Assembly (NCBI RefSeq): GCF_022340605.1
Contig: NZ_JAJDNQ010000023.1
Coordinates: forward strand, 47,043-111,042
DNA: 64,000 nt
Reading direction: 5' to 3'
DNA from: Thiohalocapsa sp.
GTDB lineage: Bacteria > Pseudomonadota > Gammaproteobacteria > Chromatiales > Chromatiaceae
This document shows, one piece after another, positions 46,770-59,223 of this stretch. The position numbers were made by a program, and so were the translations under genes. Under the pieces are notes generated by a model. It saw only the letters and a list, made by a program, of their open reading frames with translations, did not search any database and had not been told where the DNA came from. Each line of letters opens with the position of its first letter. Within the stretch, counting starts at the first letter, position 1.

Positions 46770-49565
46770 ATGATCATCCACTCGCCGCGCAGGCTGCGCC
46801 GTTCGCTGCGCATCCGCGCCGTCCTGTTCGCCCTGCTGTGTGCCAGCGCCGCGCCATCCGTGTGGGCCGGCAGCGAAACGCTCGACGAGGCCCAGGGCGC
46901 CTTCGACAAGGGCGATTACAACGCCGCCGAGATCGAGCTCAAGAACCTGCTCCAGTCCGACCCGAACCTGATGGACGCCCGGGTGCTGCTCGCCCAGGTA
47001 TACCTGCGTGCCGGACGGGGTGCGGAGGCGGAGAAGGAGCTGCGTCGGGCGTTGGATCTCGGTGCCGACCCGGCGACGCTGCGTTTCGACCTCGTCGAGG
47101 CGCAGTTGCAGCAACAGGAGTTCCAGGCCGTGTTGGACACGCTGGACGTGGCCGCACTGCCGGCAGAGGAGCAGGCCCGCGCCCTGGCCCTGCGCGGGCG
47201 CGCCTACGTTGGTTTGCGCGACAAGGATGCCGCCAAGCAAGCCTTCGCCGACGCGGTGGCGCTGGACCCGACCGATCGTGAGGCCGGCTCGGGCCTGGTG
47301 CAGCTGGCCCTCCTCGACGGCGACATGGAGACCGCGGAAGCGGCCTCCAAGCGCCTGCTGGAGCAGTACCCGAAAGACCCCGACGTGATGTTGCTGCGGG
47401 CCGAGGTGGAGCGCCGTGCCCAGCAGCCGGAGGCGGCCGTGGCGCTGTTCGGCGAGGTGCTGAAGCTCGAGCCCGAGAACCTGCGCGCATTGCTCGGCCG
47501 GGCGACCACCCTGGTGAGCATGCGGCACTTCGACGAGGCGCGGGCGGACCTGAAGCGAGTCGATGCCCTCCAGCCCAAGATCGTCATCGTCAGCTATCTG
47601 CGCGGCGTCATGGCCTTCTACGAGCGCAAGTGGGACGAGGCCGCGGAGCACCTGCAACGGGTGCTCAGCGCCCAACCCAGCCACGTGCAGAGTCAGCTGC
47701 TAATGGGCATCGTCAGCTATGCCCGCAACGATCTCCAGCTAGCCGAGGAATATCTGTCGCGCATCCATGACGCGATGCCGGACAACCTGCAGGCGGCCAA
47801 GGTGCTGGCCGCAACCCGTCTCAAGCTCCGCGAGCCGAAGCAGGCGGTCAAGGTCCTGGAGCCTCTCGCCGGCGGCCAGGACCCGCAGGTGATGGCGCTG
47901 CTCGGTAGCGCCTATATGCTGGCGGGGGATCAGGCGAAGGGGCAGGACTGGCTCAACCGGGCCGTGGAAGCGGCGCCGGACGTGGCCGCGCTGCGCACCC
48001 AGCTCGCGCTGACGCTCATCGCCGGGGGCGACATGAACGGTGCCATCGACGAGCTTCAGAGCGCCGTCGACCTAGGCCAGGACGTGCTGCAGGCGGACGT
48101 CCTGCTGGTCCTCGCCAAGCTCAAGGAGAAGCGCTACGACGAGGCCATTGCCGCCAGCAAGGCGCTGGAGGCGCGTCAGCCCAAGAGTCCCATCGCCTTC
48201 AACCTCACCGGTCTCGCAATGCTCGCGCAGGGCAAGCTGGACGACGCCCGTGCACGCTTCGAGAAGGCGCTTGAACTGGACTCGGAGTTCACCACCGCAC
48301 ACATCAACCTCGCCCGCGTCGAGGTGGCCAACAAAGATCTCGACGCCGCCGAGGGCCAGTACCGGCAGGTGTTGAAACAGGACCCGAAGAACCTCGCCGC
48401 CCTGCTCGGCATGGCCGCCCTTGCCGAACTGCGCAAAGACGATGCCGGCATCCTCGAATGGCTGAACAAGGCGCAGGACGCCAATCCCACCGCCACACAG
48501 CCCGGGCTGCTGCTGAGCCGCTACTACATCGATCGGCAGGAATACCTGAAGGCGCTCACGACCGCGAGCGACCTCGCCGGGCGCTTTCCGGACAATGCCG
48601 ATGCCCTCGAGATGCTCGGGCGGGCCCAGACCCTCGCCGACGAGCCGGCCAGCGCCATCCGCAGCTACGACCAAATCCTGGACAAGAACCCGGATGACGC
48701 CCGCATCCTCTATCTCAAAGGCGGCGCGCAATGGAAGAGCAAGGATCTCGACGGTGCGCGGCGCTCATTCGAGCACGCTATTGCACAGAAACCGGACTTC
48801 ATCGAAGCGCGCGTCGCCCTGGCATCGGTGCTGGTGGCCGCCGAGAACTACGACGCCGCCCTGAAGGTTGCGCGTGGCCTGCAGACGGATTACCCAAAGC
48901 AGGCGCTCGGCTACCGCATCGAGGGGACGGTGCAGATGGCCGCGCGCAATCCGGCCGGCGCCATCGCGCCGCTGAAGGAGGCCCTGGATCTGGCGCCGGC
49001 GCCGGAGCTGGTCCGTCAGCTCGCCGAAGCCTATGGCCGTGCAGGCCGCAACGCCGACGCCATCGCTTTGCTTCAGGACTGGAGCAGGCAGCAGCCGGAT
49101 GATCTTGGCACACAGGCCATGCTGGCCATGCTGCTGCACGGCGAGGGCAAGGCGGACCAGGCATTGCCAATCTACGAGCGGCTCTACGCCGCCGGCCAGA
49201 AGAACATCCTCATTCTCAACAACCTCGCCTGGATCCTGCAAGAGCGCGGTGACCCCCGGGCGCTGGAGATCGCCGGCAACGCCTACGAGCTCGACCCGAA
49301 CCGCCCCGAGGTGGCCGACACCTACGGCTGGATCCTGTTCAACAACGGCCAGCGGGACAAGGGCCTGCGCATCCTGCAAAACGCCCATCTGGCCTATCCG
49401 ACCCAGACCGAAATCGCCTATCACACGGCGTTGGCGCTGAGCGACTTGGGGCGTGGCAATGAGGCCCTGCCCATCCTGCACCGCCTGGTGCGTGAGCACC
49501 CGCACTCGGCGCAGGCGGACGACGCCCAGCAACTGCTGAACAAGCTGGGCGGTGGCGCGGGCTGA
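46770..49565 (+). CDS. prsT: XrtA/PEP-CTERM system TPR-repeat protein PrsT
   Basis: The 931-residue exported protein has a signal peptide (AVLFALLCASAAPSVWA) and then tetratricopeptide repeats over its whole length, about 24 by spacing of roughly 34 residues (for example AQGAFDKGDYNAAEIELKN and ARARFEKALELDSEFTTAHI). The N-terminus has two basic runs before the hydrophobic core. PrsT proteins are encoded beside PrsK/PrsR and are thought to act in polysaccharide export or protein sorting. GGAGG five bases before this ATG decides the start. The usual next gene, the exosortase xrtA, is not found. Confidence 0.9.
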   Translation: MIIHSPRRLRRSLRIRAVLFALLCASAAPSVWAGSETLDEAQGAFDKGDYNAAEIELKNLLQSDPNLMDARVLLAQVYLRAGRGAEAEKELRRALDLGADPATLRFDLVEAQLQQQEFQAVLDTLDVAALPAEEQARALALRGRAYVGLRDKDAAKQAFADAVALDPTDREAGSGLVQLALLDGDMETAEAASKRLLEQYPKDPDVMLLRAEVERRAQQPEAAVALFGEVLKLEPENLRALLGRATTLVSMRHFDEARADLKRVDALQPKIVIVSYLRGVMAFYERKWDEAAEHLQRVLSAQPSHVQSQLLMGIVSYARNDLQLAEEYLSRIHDAMPDNLQAAKVLAATRLKLREPKQAVKVLEPLAGGQDPQVMALLGSAYMLAGDQAKGQDWLNRAVEAAPDVAALRTQLALTLIAGGDMNGAIDELQSAVDLGQDVLQADVLLVLAKLKEKRYDEAIAASKALEARQPKSPIAFNLTGLAMLAQGKLDDARARFEKALELDSEFTTAHINLARVEVANKDLDAAEGQYRQVLKQDPKNLAALLGMAALAELRKDDAGILEWLNKAQDANPTATQPGLLLSRYYIDRQEYLKALTTASDLAGRFPDNADALEMLGRAQTLADEPASAIRSYDQILDKNPDDARILYLKGGAQWKSKDLDGARRSFEHAIAQKPDFIEARVALASVLVAAENYDAALKVARGLQTDYPKQALGYRIEGTVQMAARNPAGAIAPLKEALDLAPAPELVRQLAEAYGRAGRNADAIALLQDWSRQQPDDLGTQAMLAMLLHGEGKADQALPIYERLYAAGQKNILILNNLAWILQERGDPRALEIAGNAYELDPNRPEVADTYGWILFNNGQRDKGLRILQNAHLAYPTQTEIAYHTALALSDLGRGNEALPILHRLVREHPHSAQADDAQQLLNKLGGGAG

Positions 49566-49997
49566 GGCAGCGCACCGATGAGCCCCATAGGCGCGGCGAC
49601 CCCGCCGCGCGACCGGAAGCGATGCGGCGCAATCGGCTGAGGCGGTTGCCATGCGCCAAATCTGTTGCGTGTGCATCCTTGCCCGAGGCGAGGCACGGCA
49701 TCTCAGCGCAGCGCCCGGTGGTCCTGGAGCCTTGGCGCCGAAATGTCGAGACCGTTCTTGGAATTGGGTGTAGGTCGGGTTAGCGCAGCGTAACCCGACG
49801 CTGGGCGCCAGTAAGAGCGCCAGTAAGCCGTTGATTGTCGGGTTACGCTATCGCTAACCCGACCTACGATTCGCTCGATTTCTGCGTTACGGGCAATACT
49901 TCCACGGTCTCGAAACGGTTCCACCAGCTCTGCGGGACGATGGAAAGCACGACCTGTCGCCTGCCGGGAAGGTCAGAACAGCCGACCGTTGCAGAGC
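49566..49997. other. 432-base gap between prsT and the FGGY kinase gene
   Basis: No gene is supported between these convergent genes. The region holds an inverted pair of hairpin repeats at 49770-49867 and otherwise unremarkable sequence. Confidence 0.7.
49770..49867. repeat. Inverted pair of GTAGGTCGGGTTAGCG hairpin elements
   Basis: The left element (49770-49799) begins GTAGGTCGGGTTAGCGCAGC and the right element (49837-49867) is its near reverse complement, ending GCTAACCCGACCTAC. Each element is itself a hairpin (CGGGTTA/TAACCCG). Between them GCGCCAGTAAG is repeated in tandem. A single further copy lies at 60457-60487. Confidence 0.85.
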
Positions 49998-51302
49998 TCA
50001 GCTCCGCCAAAGGGCGCGCAGCGCGAGCGCTGCGACGCCCGCCGCCGCCTCGCCATGCGCGCGAATGACATCGCAGCCGAGCAGGCGCCGGCGCATGGCG
50101 GTCCAGGTGGCGTTGGCCGCGCCGCCGCCAATGCTGAGCACGCGGCGCGGGGGCGGCGCACCCAGGCGGGCGAGCAGCCGGTAGCCATCGCGCTCGATGC
50201 GGGCGATGCCCTCCAGCAGCCCATGCAGGAAGCGCGCGTCGTCCGCCGGCCGCGGTGTCAGCCGCGGGGCGAGCCCGGGGTCGTGCACCGGGAAGCGCTC
50301 ACCCGGTGCCGGCAGCGGGTAGTAGTCGAGCCCACTGGGCCGCTCTGGGTCGATCCTCGCGCTCAGCCGGGCCAGGGTGGCATCGTCGAAGTGCGCCCGC
50401 AGCGCCGCGCCGCCGCTGTTGGAGGCGCCGCCCACCAGCCAGGCATCGCCCCAGTCACACCGCAGCCGATGGCTGTACACGCCGTACTCGGGCGCGCTTA
50501 CCCGCCGCTCGGCGATGACCTTGAGCACCAGGGTGCTGCCCAGACTGGTGATGGCGTCGCCGATGTCCGCGGCGCCGGTCGCCAGCACCGCGGCGGTGCT
50601 GTCTGTGGTGCCGGCGCAGATGATGGTGTTGTCCGGCAAGCCGGTTGCGGCGGCGGCCATGGGCGCGATGATGCCCAACGGCGTTCCGGGCACGTGCACT
50701 CGCGGTAGCGCCGTGGCCGGCAGCGGCAGGCTGCCCAGCCAGTCCGGCCAGCGCTCCGCCCGCGGGTCGTAGCCCAGCTTGAGCGCGTTGTTCCAGTCGC
50801 TGTCGCCGAACCGCCCCAGCAGCCGCCCGGCCAGCCAGTCCGCCTGGTGCAGCACGCGGACCTCGGCCGCATCGAGCCCGCCGGCTGACCGCAGGTGCAT
50901 CGCCTTGGCCAGGCTGGAGCCGACGCCCAGCGCCGGTGAGTCTGCCGGCGCCGCGGCCGCGATGGCCGCGGCCGTCCGTGTCGCCCGGCGGTCGTTGTAC
51001 ATGAGCGCGGGGCCGAGCGGGCGGCCGTCCGGCGCCGTCAGCAGCACGGTTGCGGAGGTGCCGTCCAGGCTCAGCGCGCAGTCCTGGCCGGCGAGCGCCA
51101 CCTCGGTCGTGAGGTGCCGCAGTGTCCGCACCAGGGCGTCCCACCAGCATTCCGGGTCCTGCTCGACGCCGCCCTCCGCGGTATGCAGCGGCGCCGGCAG
51201 GCGCTCGACGGCGCGGGCCAGCACGTTGCCGGCGCCGTCCAACGCCACCGCGCGCACGCCGCTGGTGCCGACGTCGACACCGATGCCGACTCGCTCGCTC
51301 AA
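49998..51302 (-). CDS. FGGY-family carbohydrate kinase, D-ribulose kinase-like
   Basis: The 434-residue kinase has the two-domain actin-like fold: [20 protein letters not shown] at the N-terminus, [12 protein letters not shown] near residue 75, [14 protein letters not shown] near 245 and the C-terminal [15 protein letters not shown]. Its size and the DGTSAT motif resemble the short D-ribulose/xylulose-kinase-like branch found in cyanobacteria and plants. The substrate is not certain. The start is a TTG whose bases overlap the queF stop (TTGA); no ATG or GTG fits the fold start, so coupling to queF is likely. Confidence 0.85.
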   Translation of the reverse strand: MSERVGIGVDVGTSGVRAVALDGAGNVLARAVERLPAPLHTAEGGVEQDPECWWDALVRTLRHLTTEVALAGQDCALSLDGTSATVLLTAPDGRPLGPALMYNDRRATRTAAAIAAAAPADSPALGVGSSLAKAMHLRSAGGLDAAEVRVLHQADWLAGRLLGRFGDSDWNNALKLGYDPRAERWPDWLGSLPLPATALPRVHVPGTPLGIIAPMAAAATGLPDNTIICAGTTDSTAAVLATGAADIGDAITSLGSTLVLKVIAERRVSAPEYGVYSHRLRCDWGDAWLVGGASNSGGAALRAHFDDATLARLSARIDPERPSGLDYYPLPAPGERFPVHDPGLAPRLTPRPADDARFLHGLLEGIARIERDGYRLLARLGAPPPRRVLSIGGGAANATWTAMRRRLLGCDVIRAHGEAAAGVAALALRALWRS

Positions 51303-51688
51303 GGCAGATGCACCGGCTCGGCCGCACGCCAGCCCGTGGCGCGGTGCTCGGCGACTACCTTGGTGTAGATGCCGCCGCGGACGTTGAAGTCCGCCGTCAG
51401 CCGCATGAAGCGCGGCTCGGTGGCCGCCACCAGATCGTCCAGGATGCGGTTGGTCATAGCCTCGTGGAAGCCGCCCTCGTCGCGGAACGACCAGACGTAG
51501 AGCTTCAGGCTCTTCAGCTCCACGCAGAGCGCCTCCGGCACGTATTCGAGGGTGAGCTCCGCGAAGTCCGGCTGGCCCGTCTTCGGGCACAAACAGGTGA
51601 ACTCCGGCACCCGGATGCGGATGACGTAATCACGCCCCGGCTGGGGGTTGGGGAAGGTTTCGAGGGTTTTGGTTGGTTGACTCGGCAT
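51299..51688 (-). CDS. queF: NADPH-dependent 7-cyano-7-deazaguanine reductase QueF (short type)
   Basis: QueF reduces preQ0 to preQ1 in queuosine synthesis. The 129-residue protein is of the short, unimodular type. The catalytic cysteine and aspartate are in [16 protein letters not shown], and the family motif is [21 protein letters not shown], given in parts as [12 protein letters not shown] and RDEGGFHEA. The start [14 protein letters not shown] is the natural one. The frame continues upstream through the heptanucleotide repeats, giving a Thr/His-rich extension that is not protein-like. Confidence 0.95.
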   Translation of the reverse strand: MPSQPTKTLETFPNPQPGRDYVIRIRVPEFTCLCPKTGQPDFAELTLEYVPEALCVELKSLKLYVWSFRDEGGFHEAMTNRILDDLVAATEPRFMRLTADFNVRGGIYTKVVAEHRATGWRAAEPVHLP

Positions 51689-51699
51689 GGTGTTTGGGA

Positions 51700-51790
51700 G
51701 TGCGAAGTGCGAAGTGCGTAGTGCGTAGTGCGTGGTGCGTGGTGCGTGGTGCGTGGTGCGTGGTGCGTGGTGCGTAGCGCGTAGCGCGAG
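51700..51790. repeat. Heptanucleotide tandem repeat, 13 copies of GTGCGTG type
   Basis: Thirteen 7-mers run without a break: GTGCGAA twice, GTGCGTA twice, GTGCGTG six times, GTGCGTA, GCGCGTA and GCGCGAG. The variation is graded from the ends to a uniform centre, as in arrays that grow by slippage. The array starts 12 bases upstream of the queF ATG on the other strand. Confidence 0.95.
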
Positions 51791-51844
51791 CGCCCATGGT
51801 GCGGGGACGCTTGCTTGTTTGGCGCTGCGTGCAAGGCTCCTTTC

Positions 51845-51879
51845 GGCCCTCGGCCCTCGGCCCTCGGCCCGCTGCATTC
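51845..51879. repeat. Second heptanucleotide tandem repeat, GGCCCTC type
   Basis: Four copies of GGCCCTC and one GGCCCGC follow each other. It lies 54 bases after the first heptamer array and about 80 bases upstream of smc, with a unit of the same length but different sequence. Confidence 0.95.
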
Positions 51880-51958
51880 CGCAAAGTCTAACAGCGCGCC
51901 CCCAGGCGTCAGTCGGTGGACGCTTGTTAGGTTCACATCCCTTCAGTATCTTTCCGCG

Positions 51959-54900
51959 ATGCGGCTGGAAAAGATCAAACTGGCGGGATTCAAGTCATTC
52001 GTCGACGCGACGACGGTGCAGTTTCCGAGCAATCTCGTCGGTGTCGTCGGTCCCAACGGCTGCGGCAAGTCCAACGTCATCGATGCGGTGCGCTGGGTCA
52101 TGGGCGAGAGCTCGGCCAAGATGCTCCGCGGCGAGTCCATGGCGGATGTCATCTTCAACGGCAGCACCAGCCGCAAGCCGGTCGGCGTGGCCGGCATCGA
52201 GCTCACCTTCGACAACAGCCAGGGCCGCGCCGGCGGCGAGTTCGCTCGGTTCAACCAGATCGCCGTCAAGCGCCAGGTCTCCCGCGACGGCCAGTCGGCC
52301 TACTTCCTGAATGGTGCCCGCTGCCGGCGGCGCGACATCCAGGACCTCTTCCTCGGCACGGGCCTGGGGCCGCGCAGTTACGCGATCATCGAGCAGGGCA
52401 TGATCTCGCGCTTCATCGAGGCCAAGCCCGATGAGCTTCGGCTCTTCATCGAAGAGGCCGCCGGCATCTCCAAGTACAAGGAGCGCCGCCGCGAGACCGA
52501 GAACCGCATCCGCCACACCCGCGAGAATCTGGACCGCCTCAACGATCTGCGCGAGGAGGTGGGCAAGCAGATCAAGCATCTGGAGCGCCAGGCCGAGACC
52601 GCCGAGAAGTACCGCAAACTGAAGGAAGACGAGCGGGCGCTGGAGGACGAGCTGACGGCGCTGCGTTGGCGCGAGCTGGACCAGGAGCTCGCCGAGCGCG
52701 ACCGCGCGCTGGCGCAGCTTGAGGTGGATCTGGAGCGCCGCCGCGCGGAGCAGCGCCGGGTGGAGGCGCAGATCGAGGCGGACCGTGATGCCCACGCCGA
52801 TGCCTCCGACGGCTTCAACGCCGTGCAGGGCCGCTACTACGCCGTCGGTGCCGAGATCGCCCGGCTGGAGCAGGCCATCCGTTTCGCCGACGAGAACCGC
52901 ACCCGCCAGGAGGTGGAGCTCGCGAGGGTGCGCGGCGAGCTGGAAGCCGCCCGGGGCCACCGCGAGCGCGACACCGGCCGCATCCGGGAGCTCACCGAAG
53001 AGCTTACGCGTGACGAGCCTGCCCTCGAAGAGGTGGGCGAGCGTCTCGCGGCCGCGGGCGACGAGCTGGCGCAGGCGGAAGAGCGGCTCGACGCCTGGCA
53101 GGCGGCCTGGGACGAGCTCCAGGAGGGTCCCGGCGGCCCCACCGAGCGCGCGCAGACTGAGCGCGGGCGCATCAACGACCTGGAGCAGCGCATCGCCCGC
53201 GCGGGGCAGCGCGCCGCACGCATCGCCGAGGACCGGGCCAAGCTGGATACCGCCGAGCTGGAAACCCGCCTAGCGGCGCTGCGGGAGCGCTCCGAGGCGT
53301 TGGACGAGCAGATCGCCGCGGCCGCCGACGGCCAGGCCCGCAGCGCCGAGGCCCTGCGCGCGCTGGACGCGGAGCGCACCGCGGCCGCCGCGCGTCTGGA
53401 CGCTGCCCGCACCGAGCTGCAGACATGCCGCGGTCGCCAAGCCTCGCTGGAGGCGTTGCAGGATGCCGCGTTGGAGCACGGCGACGACGCGGTGGGCGTC
53501 TGGATCGAGGAGCAGGGGCTGGGTGACGTGCCGCGGCTGCTGGACGGCATCGAGGTGGATGCCGGCTGGGAGGCAGCCGCGGAGGCGGTGCTCGCGGACA
53601 TGCTTGGCGCGCTGTGCGTCGCCGATCTGGACGCCCACGGCCCACACCTCGATTGCGGCCCCCTCGGTCTGCTGGGGCCGGGCCTGAGCCAGGATCTGGA
53701 CCCGCCGGCACCGCCCCCCGACAGCCTCGCGGCCAGGGTGCGCTGCCCCTGGCCGCTGCATGGCCTGCTGCACGGCATCCGCACCACCAACACCCTGCCC
53801 GAGGCCCTGTCCCGCCGAAGTGAGATCGGCCCCGGCGAGCGCATTGTCACCCGCGACGGTGCGCAGGTGGGCCGCGACTGGCTGCAACGTCCGGGCGACG
53901 GTCCCAAGGTGGCCGGCAGCCTGGAGCGGGCCGAGACCCTACGCAGCCTGCAGGCCGAGATCGACGACCTGGAGCAGGTGATCGCCGAGCTGGCGGAGAG
54001 CCACGACGCGCTGGCCGAGCGCCGCCAGGTCCTGGAGCGGGAACGCGACGACGCCCTGGATACCGTCGGCCGCCTGAGCCGCGAGCGCGCTGCACTCGAC
54101 GCGGACCTCGGCGCCGGGCGCTCGCGCCTGGAGCACATGCGCGAGCGCGTGGCGGCCCTGGACGAGGAGCTCCGGGAGCTCACCGAGCGCCGCGCCGAGG
54201 CCGAGGAGGAGATCGAAGCCGCCCGCGAGCGCCTGCACGCGGCGTTGGCGGAGACGGATCGGCTCGCCGCCCGCCGCGAGGCGCTGGGCGTGGAGCGCGA
54301 CGCGTTGCGTGCCCGCGTCGCCGAGGCGCGCGCCGCCGAGGGCAGGCTGCGGGACGAGCGCCAGCGCCTGGAGGTCGCCATCGAGACGCGGCGGGCGTCC
54401 TTGAGCGCACTGGAGGGCCAGCTGACACGTGCCGCCGAGCAGCTGGAGACCCTCAACGCCCGCCGCGACGAGCTGATCGAGGCCCTGAACGAGGCGGCGG
54501 AGCCCATCGCCGAGCAGCGCGAGCAGCTCGACGTGCAACTGGAGCTGCGCGTGGACGTGGAGGCGGAGCTGAGCGAGGCCCGCGCGCGCATGGAGTCGCT
54601 GGATCAGGCCGTGCGCGAGGCCGAGCAGCAGCGTCATACCCTGGAGCAGGGCGTAGGCTCGGTGCAGCAGGCGCTGGATGCCATGCGCCTGGAGCGCCAG
54701 GAGCGCCTGGTGCGTCGGCGTACCCTGGAGGAGCAGCTCGGCGAGCGCGGCGGCGTCATGGCGGAGGTGGTCGCGCGCCTCGCGGCCGCCGCCACCAGCA
54801 CCGAGCACGAGGGCGAGCTGACGCGGGTCAAGTCCCGCATCGAGCGCCTCGGCAACATCAATCTTGCCGCCATCGACGAGTTCCGCGAGCAGTCCGAGCG

Positions 54901-55465
54901 CATGCACTACCTGGACGAGCAGCACGGGGACATCAGCGAGTCCCTGGAGACCCTGGAAGCGGCCATCCGCAAAATCGACCGCGAGACCCGCCAGCGCTTC
55001 CAGGAGACCTTCGATCGCATCAATCAGGGCTTGCAGCAGTTGTTCCCGCGCGTCTTCGCCGGCGGGCATGCGTACTTGGAGCTTACCGGCGAGGATCTGC
55101 TGGACACCGGCGTGGCCATCATGGCCCGCCCGCCAGGCAAGCGGAACAGCAGCATTCACCTGCTCTCCGGCGGTGAGAAGGCGCTGACGGCGGTGGCCCT
55201 GGTGTTTGCCATCTTCCAGCTCAATCCGGCGCCCTTTTGCATGCTGGACGAGGTGGACGCGCCGCTCGACGACGCCAATGTCGGGCGCTTCTGCGAACTG
55301 GTGCGCTCCATGTCGGATCAGGTGCAATTCATTTTCATCACCCACAACAAGGTGACCATGGAGATCGCGGATCACCTCATCGGCGTCACCATGCACGAGC
55401 CCGGCTGCTCGCGGCTGGTGTCCGTGGACGTGGAGGAGGCCGCTCGGCTCGCGGCGGTCTCCTGA
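51959..55465 (+). CDS. smc: Chromosome partition protein Smc
   Basis: Smc is the ATPase of the Smc-ScpAB condensin that organises and separates chromosomes. The 1168-residue protein begins [16 protein letters not shown], has Walker [20 protein letters not shown] near residue 32, two long coiled-coil arms rich in Glu, Arg and Ala, a hinge at about 510-650, the ABC signature [14 protein letters not shown] and Walker [17 protein letters not shown] near the C-terminus. The start was set at the family N-terminus; the frame is open 48 codons upstream across the heptamer region. zipA and ligA follow, as usual in gammaproteobacteria. Confidence 0.96.
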   Translation: MRLEKIKLAGFKSFVDATTVQFPSNLVGVVGPNGCGKSNVIDAVRWVMGESSAKMLRGESMADVIFNGSTSRKPVGVAGIELTFDNSQGRAGGEFARFNQIAVKRQVSRDGQSAYFLNGARCRRRDIQDLFLGTGLGPRSYAIIEQGMISRFIEAKPDELRLFIEEAAGISKYKERRRETENRIRHTRENLDRLNDLREEVGKQIKHLERQAETAEKYRKLKEDERALEDELTALRWRELDQELAERDRALAQLEVDLERRRAEQRRVEAQIEADRDAHADASDGFNAVQGRYYAVGAEIARLEQAIRFADENRTRQEVELARVRGELEAARGHRERDTGRIRELTEELTRDEPALEEVGERLAAAGDELAQAEERLDAWQAAWDELQEGPGGPTERAQTERGRINDLEQRIARAGQRAARIAEDRAKLDTAELETRLAALRERSEALDEQIAAAADGQARSAEALRALDAERTAAAARLDAARTELQTCRGRQASLEALQDAALEHGDDAVGVWIEEQGLGDVPRLLDGIEVDAGWEAAAEAVLADMLGALCVADLDAHGPHLDCGPLGLLGPGLSQDLDPPAPPPDSLAARVRCPWPLHGLLHGIRTTNTLPEALSRRSEIGPGERIVTRDGAQVGRDWLQRPGDGPKVAGSLERAETLRSLQAEIDDLEQVIAELAESHDALAERRQVLERERDDALDTVGRLSRERAALDADLGAGRSRLEHMRERVAALDEELRELTERRAEAEEEIEAARERLHAALAETDRLAARREALGVERDALRARVAEARAAEGRLRDERQRLEVAIETRRASLSALEGQLTRAAEQLETLNARRDELIEALNEAAEPIAEQREQLDVQLELRVDVEAELSEARARMESLDQAVREAEQQRHTLEQGVGSVQQALDAMRLERQERLVRRRTLEEQLGERGGVMAEVVARLAAAATSTEHEGELTRVKSRIERLGNINLAAIDEFREQSERMHYLDEQHGDISESLETLEAAIRKIDRETRQRFQETFDRINQGLQQLFPRVFAGGHAYLELTGEDLLDTGVAIMARPPGKRNSSIHLLSGGEKALTAVALVFAIFQLNPAPFCMLDEVDAPLDDANVGRFCELVRSMSDQVQFIFITHNKVTMEIADHLIGVTMHEPGCSRLVSVDVEEAARLAAVS

Positions 55466-55581
55466 CCGCAATCCGGGTGATGAGCGGGCTGATGTGCGGG
55501 ATAATCGGCGTATGAGTCCGTTTCGGCCAGCTGGAGGCGGTGTTCGTCGGCCCGGCCGCCGCCAACCGCGCTTGATCGCGC

Positions 55582-55590
55582 TGATATACT
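55582..55590 (+). promoter_or_regulatory. Candidate extended -10 promoter of zipA
   Basis: TGATATACT fits the extended -10 form TGnTATAnT (TATACT, five of six matches). It lies about 55 bases before the zipA ATG in the 180-base gap after smc. No good -35 is seen, which extended -10 promoters can lack. Confidence 0.35.
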
Positions 55591-55645
55591 GCGCGCGACA
55601 ATAGACTTATTCCGGTCAAGACAACGTTTGGGGGGCGAGCACCGA

Positions 55646-58785
<3,140 letters not shown>

Positions 58786-58941
58786 GCGTTGTGCCCCTTT
58801 TGACTCGGCTCCGGGCTAGTGAATAATGCGCCGTTCGCCCCGACCCTGATGCGCGGGCGGGCAAGATCGCGGCGATGCCGCGCGGCCTCCCCGACGTGAC
58901 AGCTACATGGCCGACAACTCAAACGCAACGGGAGGAGTCAG

Positions 58942-59217
58942 ATGCCCGAGCTTAGCAAAGAACAGCAGATCCTGATCGCGATGCGCAAGACGCTGGGGGC
59001 GATCATCAGAGACGTGACGCCGCCGCCCGGCATGAAGCATCCACTCTCCGGTAACACGATCGAGGACGTGCGCCAGTGCCTCGCGCTGATCGCCGCGCGC
59101 GAGCAAGAGCTCGCCGACCTCGATGGCCGCGGCGGCGAGCGTCCCTACTTTGCCGACGAGCCGCAATCGGCCCAGGTGGTCTCCGTTGCGGGCCTGAAGC
59201 GCAACCGCGACGACTGA
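58942..59217 (+). CDS. Small conserved-looking protein of unknown function
   Basis: The 91-residue product is not recognised. It starts MPELSKEQQILIAMRKTLGAIIRDVTP, followed by IEDVRQCLALIAAREQELADLDGR, both with helical character, and has a polar C-terminus. There is no signal peptide or membrane helix. GGGAGGAG eight bases before the ATG is one of the strongest ribosome-binding sites in the window, which supports it being a real gene. It ends six bases before the carbonic anhydrase-like gene and probably shares a transcript with it. Confidence 0.75.
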   Translation: MPELSKEQQILIAMRKTLGAIIRDVTPPPGMKHPLSGNTIEDVRQCLALIAAREQELADLDGRGGERPYFADEPQSAQVVSVAGLKRNRDD

Positions 59218-59223
59218 TACGAC

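Noticed and set aside
51689..51877. N-terminal extension of QueF with Thr-His-Ala-Pro-Arg repeats
   Set aside because: It is translated from the heptanucleotide arrays; QueF similarity starts at the ATG at 51688.
52837..54591. 584-codon Ser/Arg-rich open frame antisense to smc
   Set aside because: The composition is the reverse complement of Glu/Ala/Arg coiled-coil codons; no domain or ribosome-binding site.
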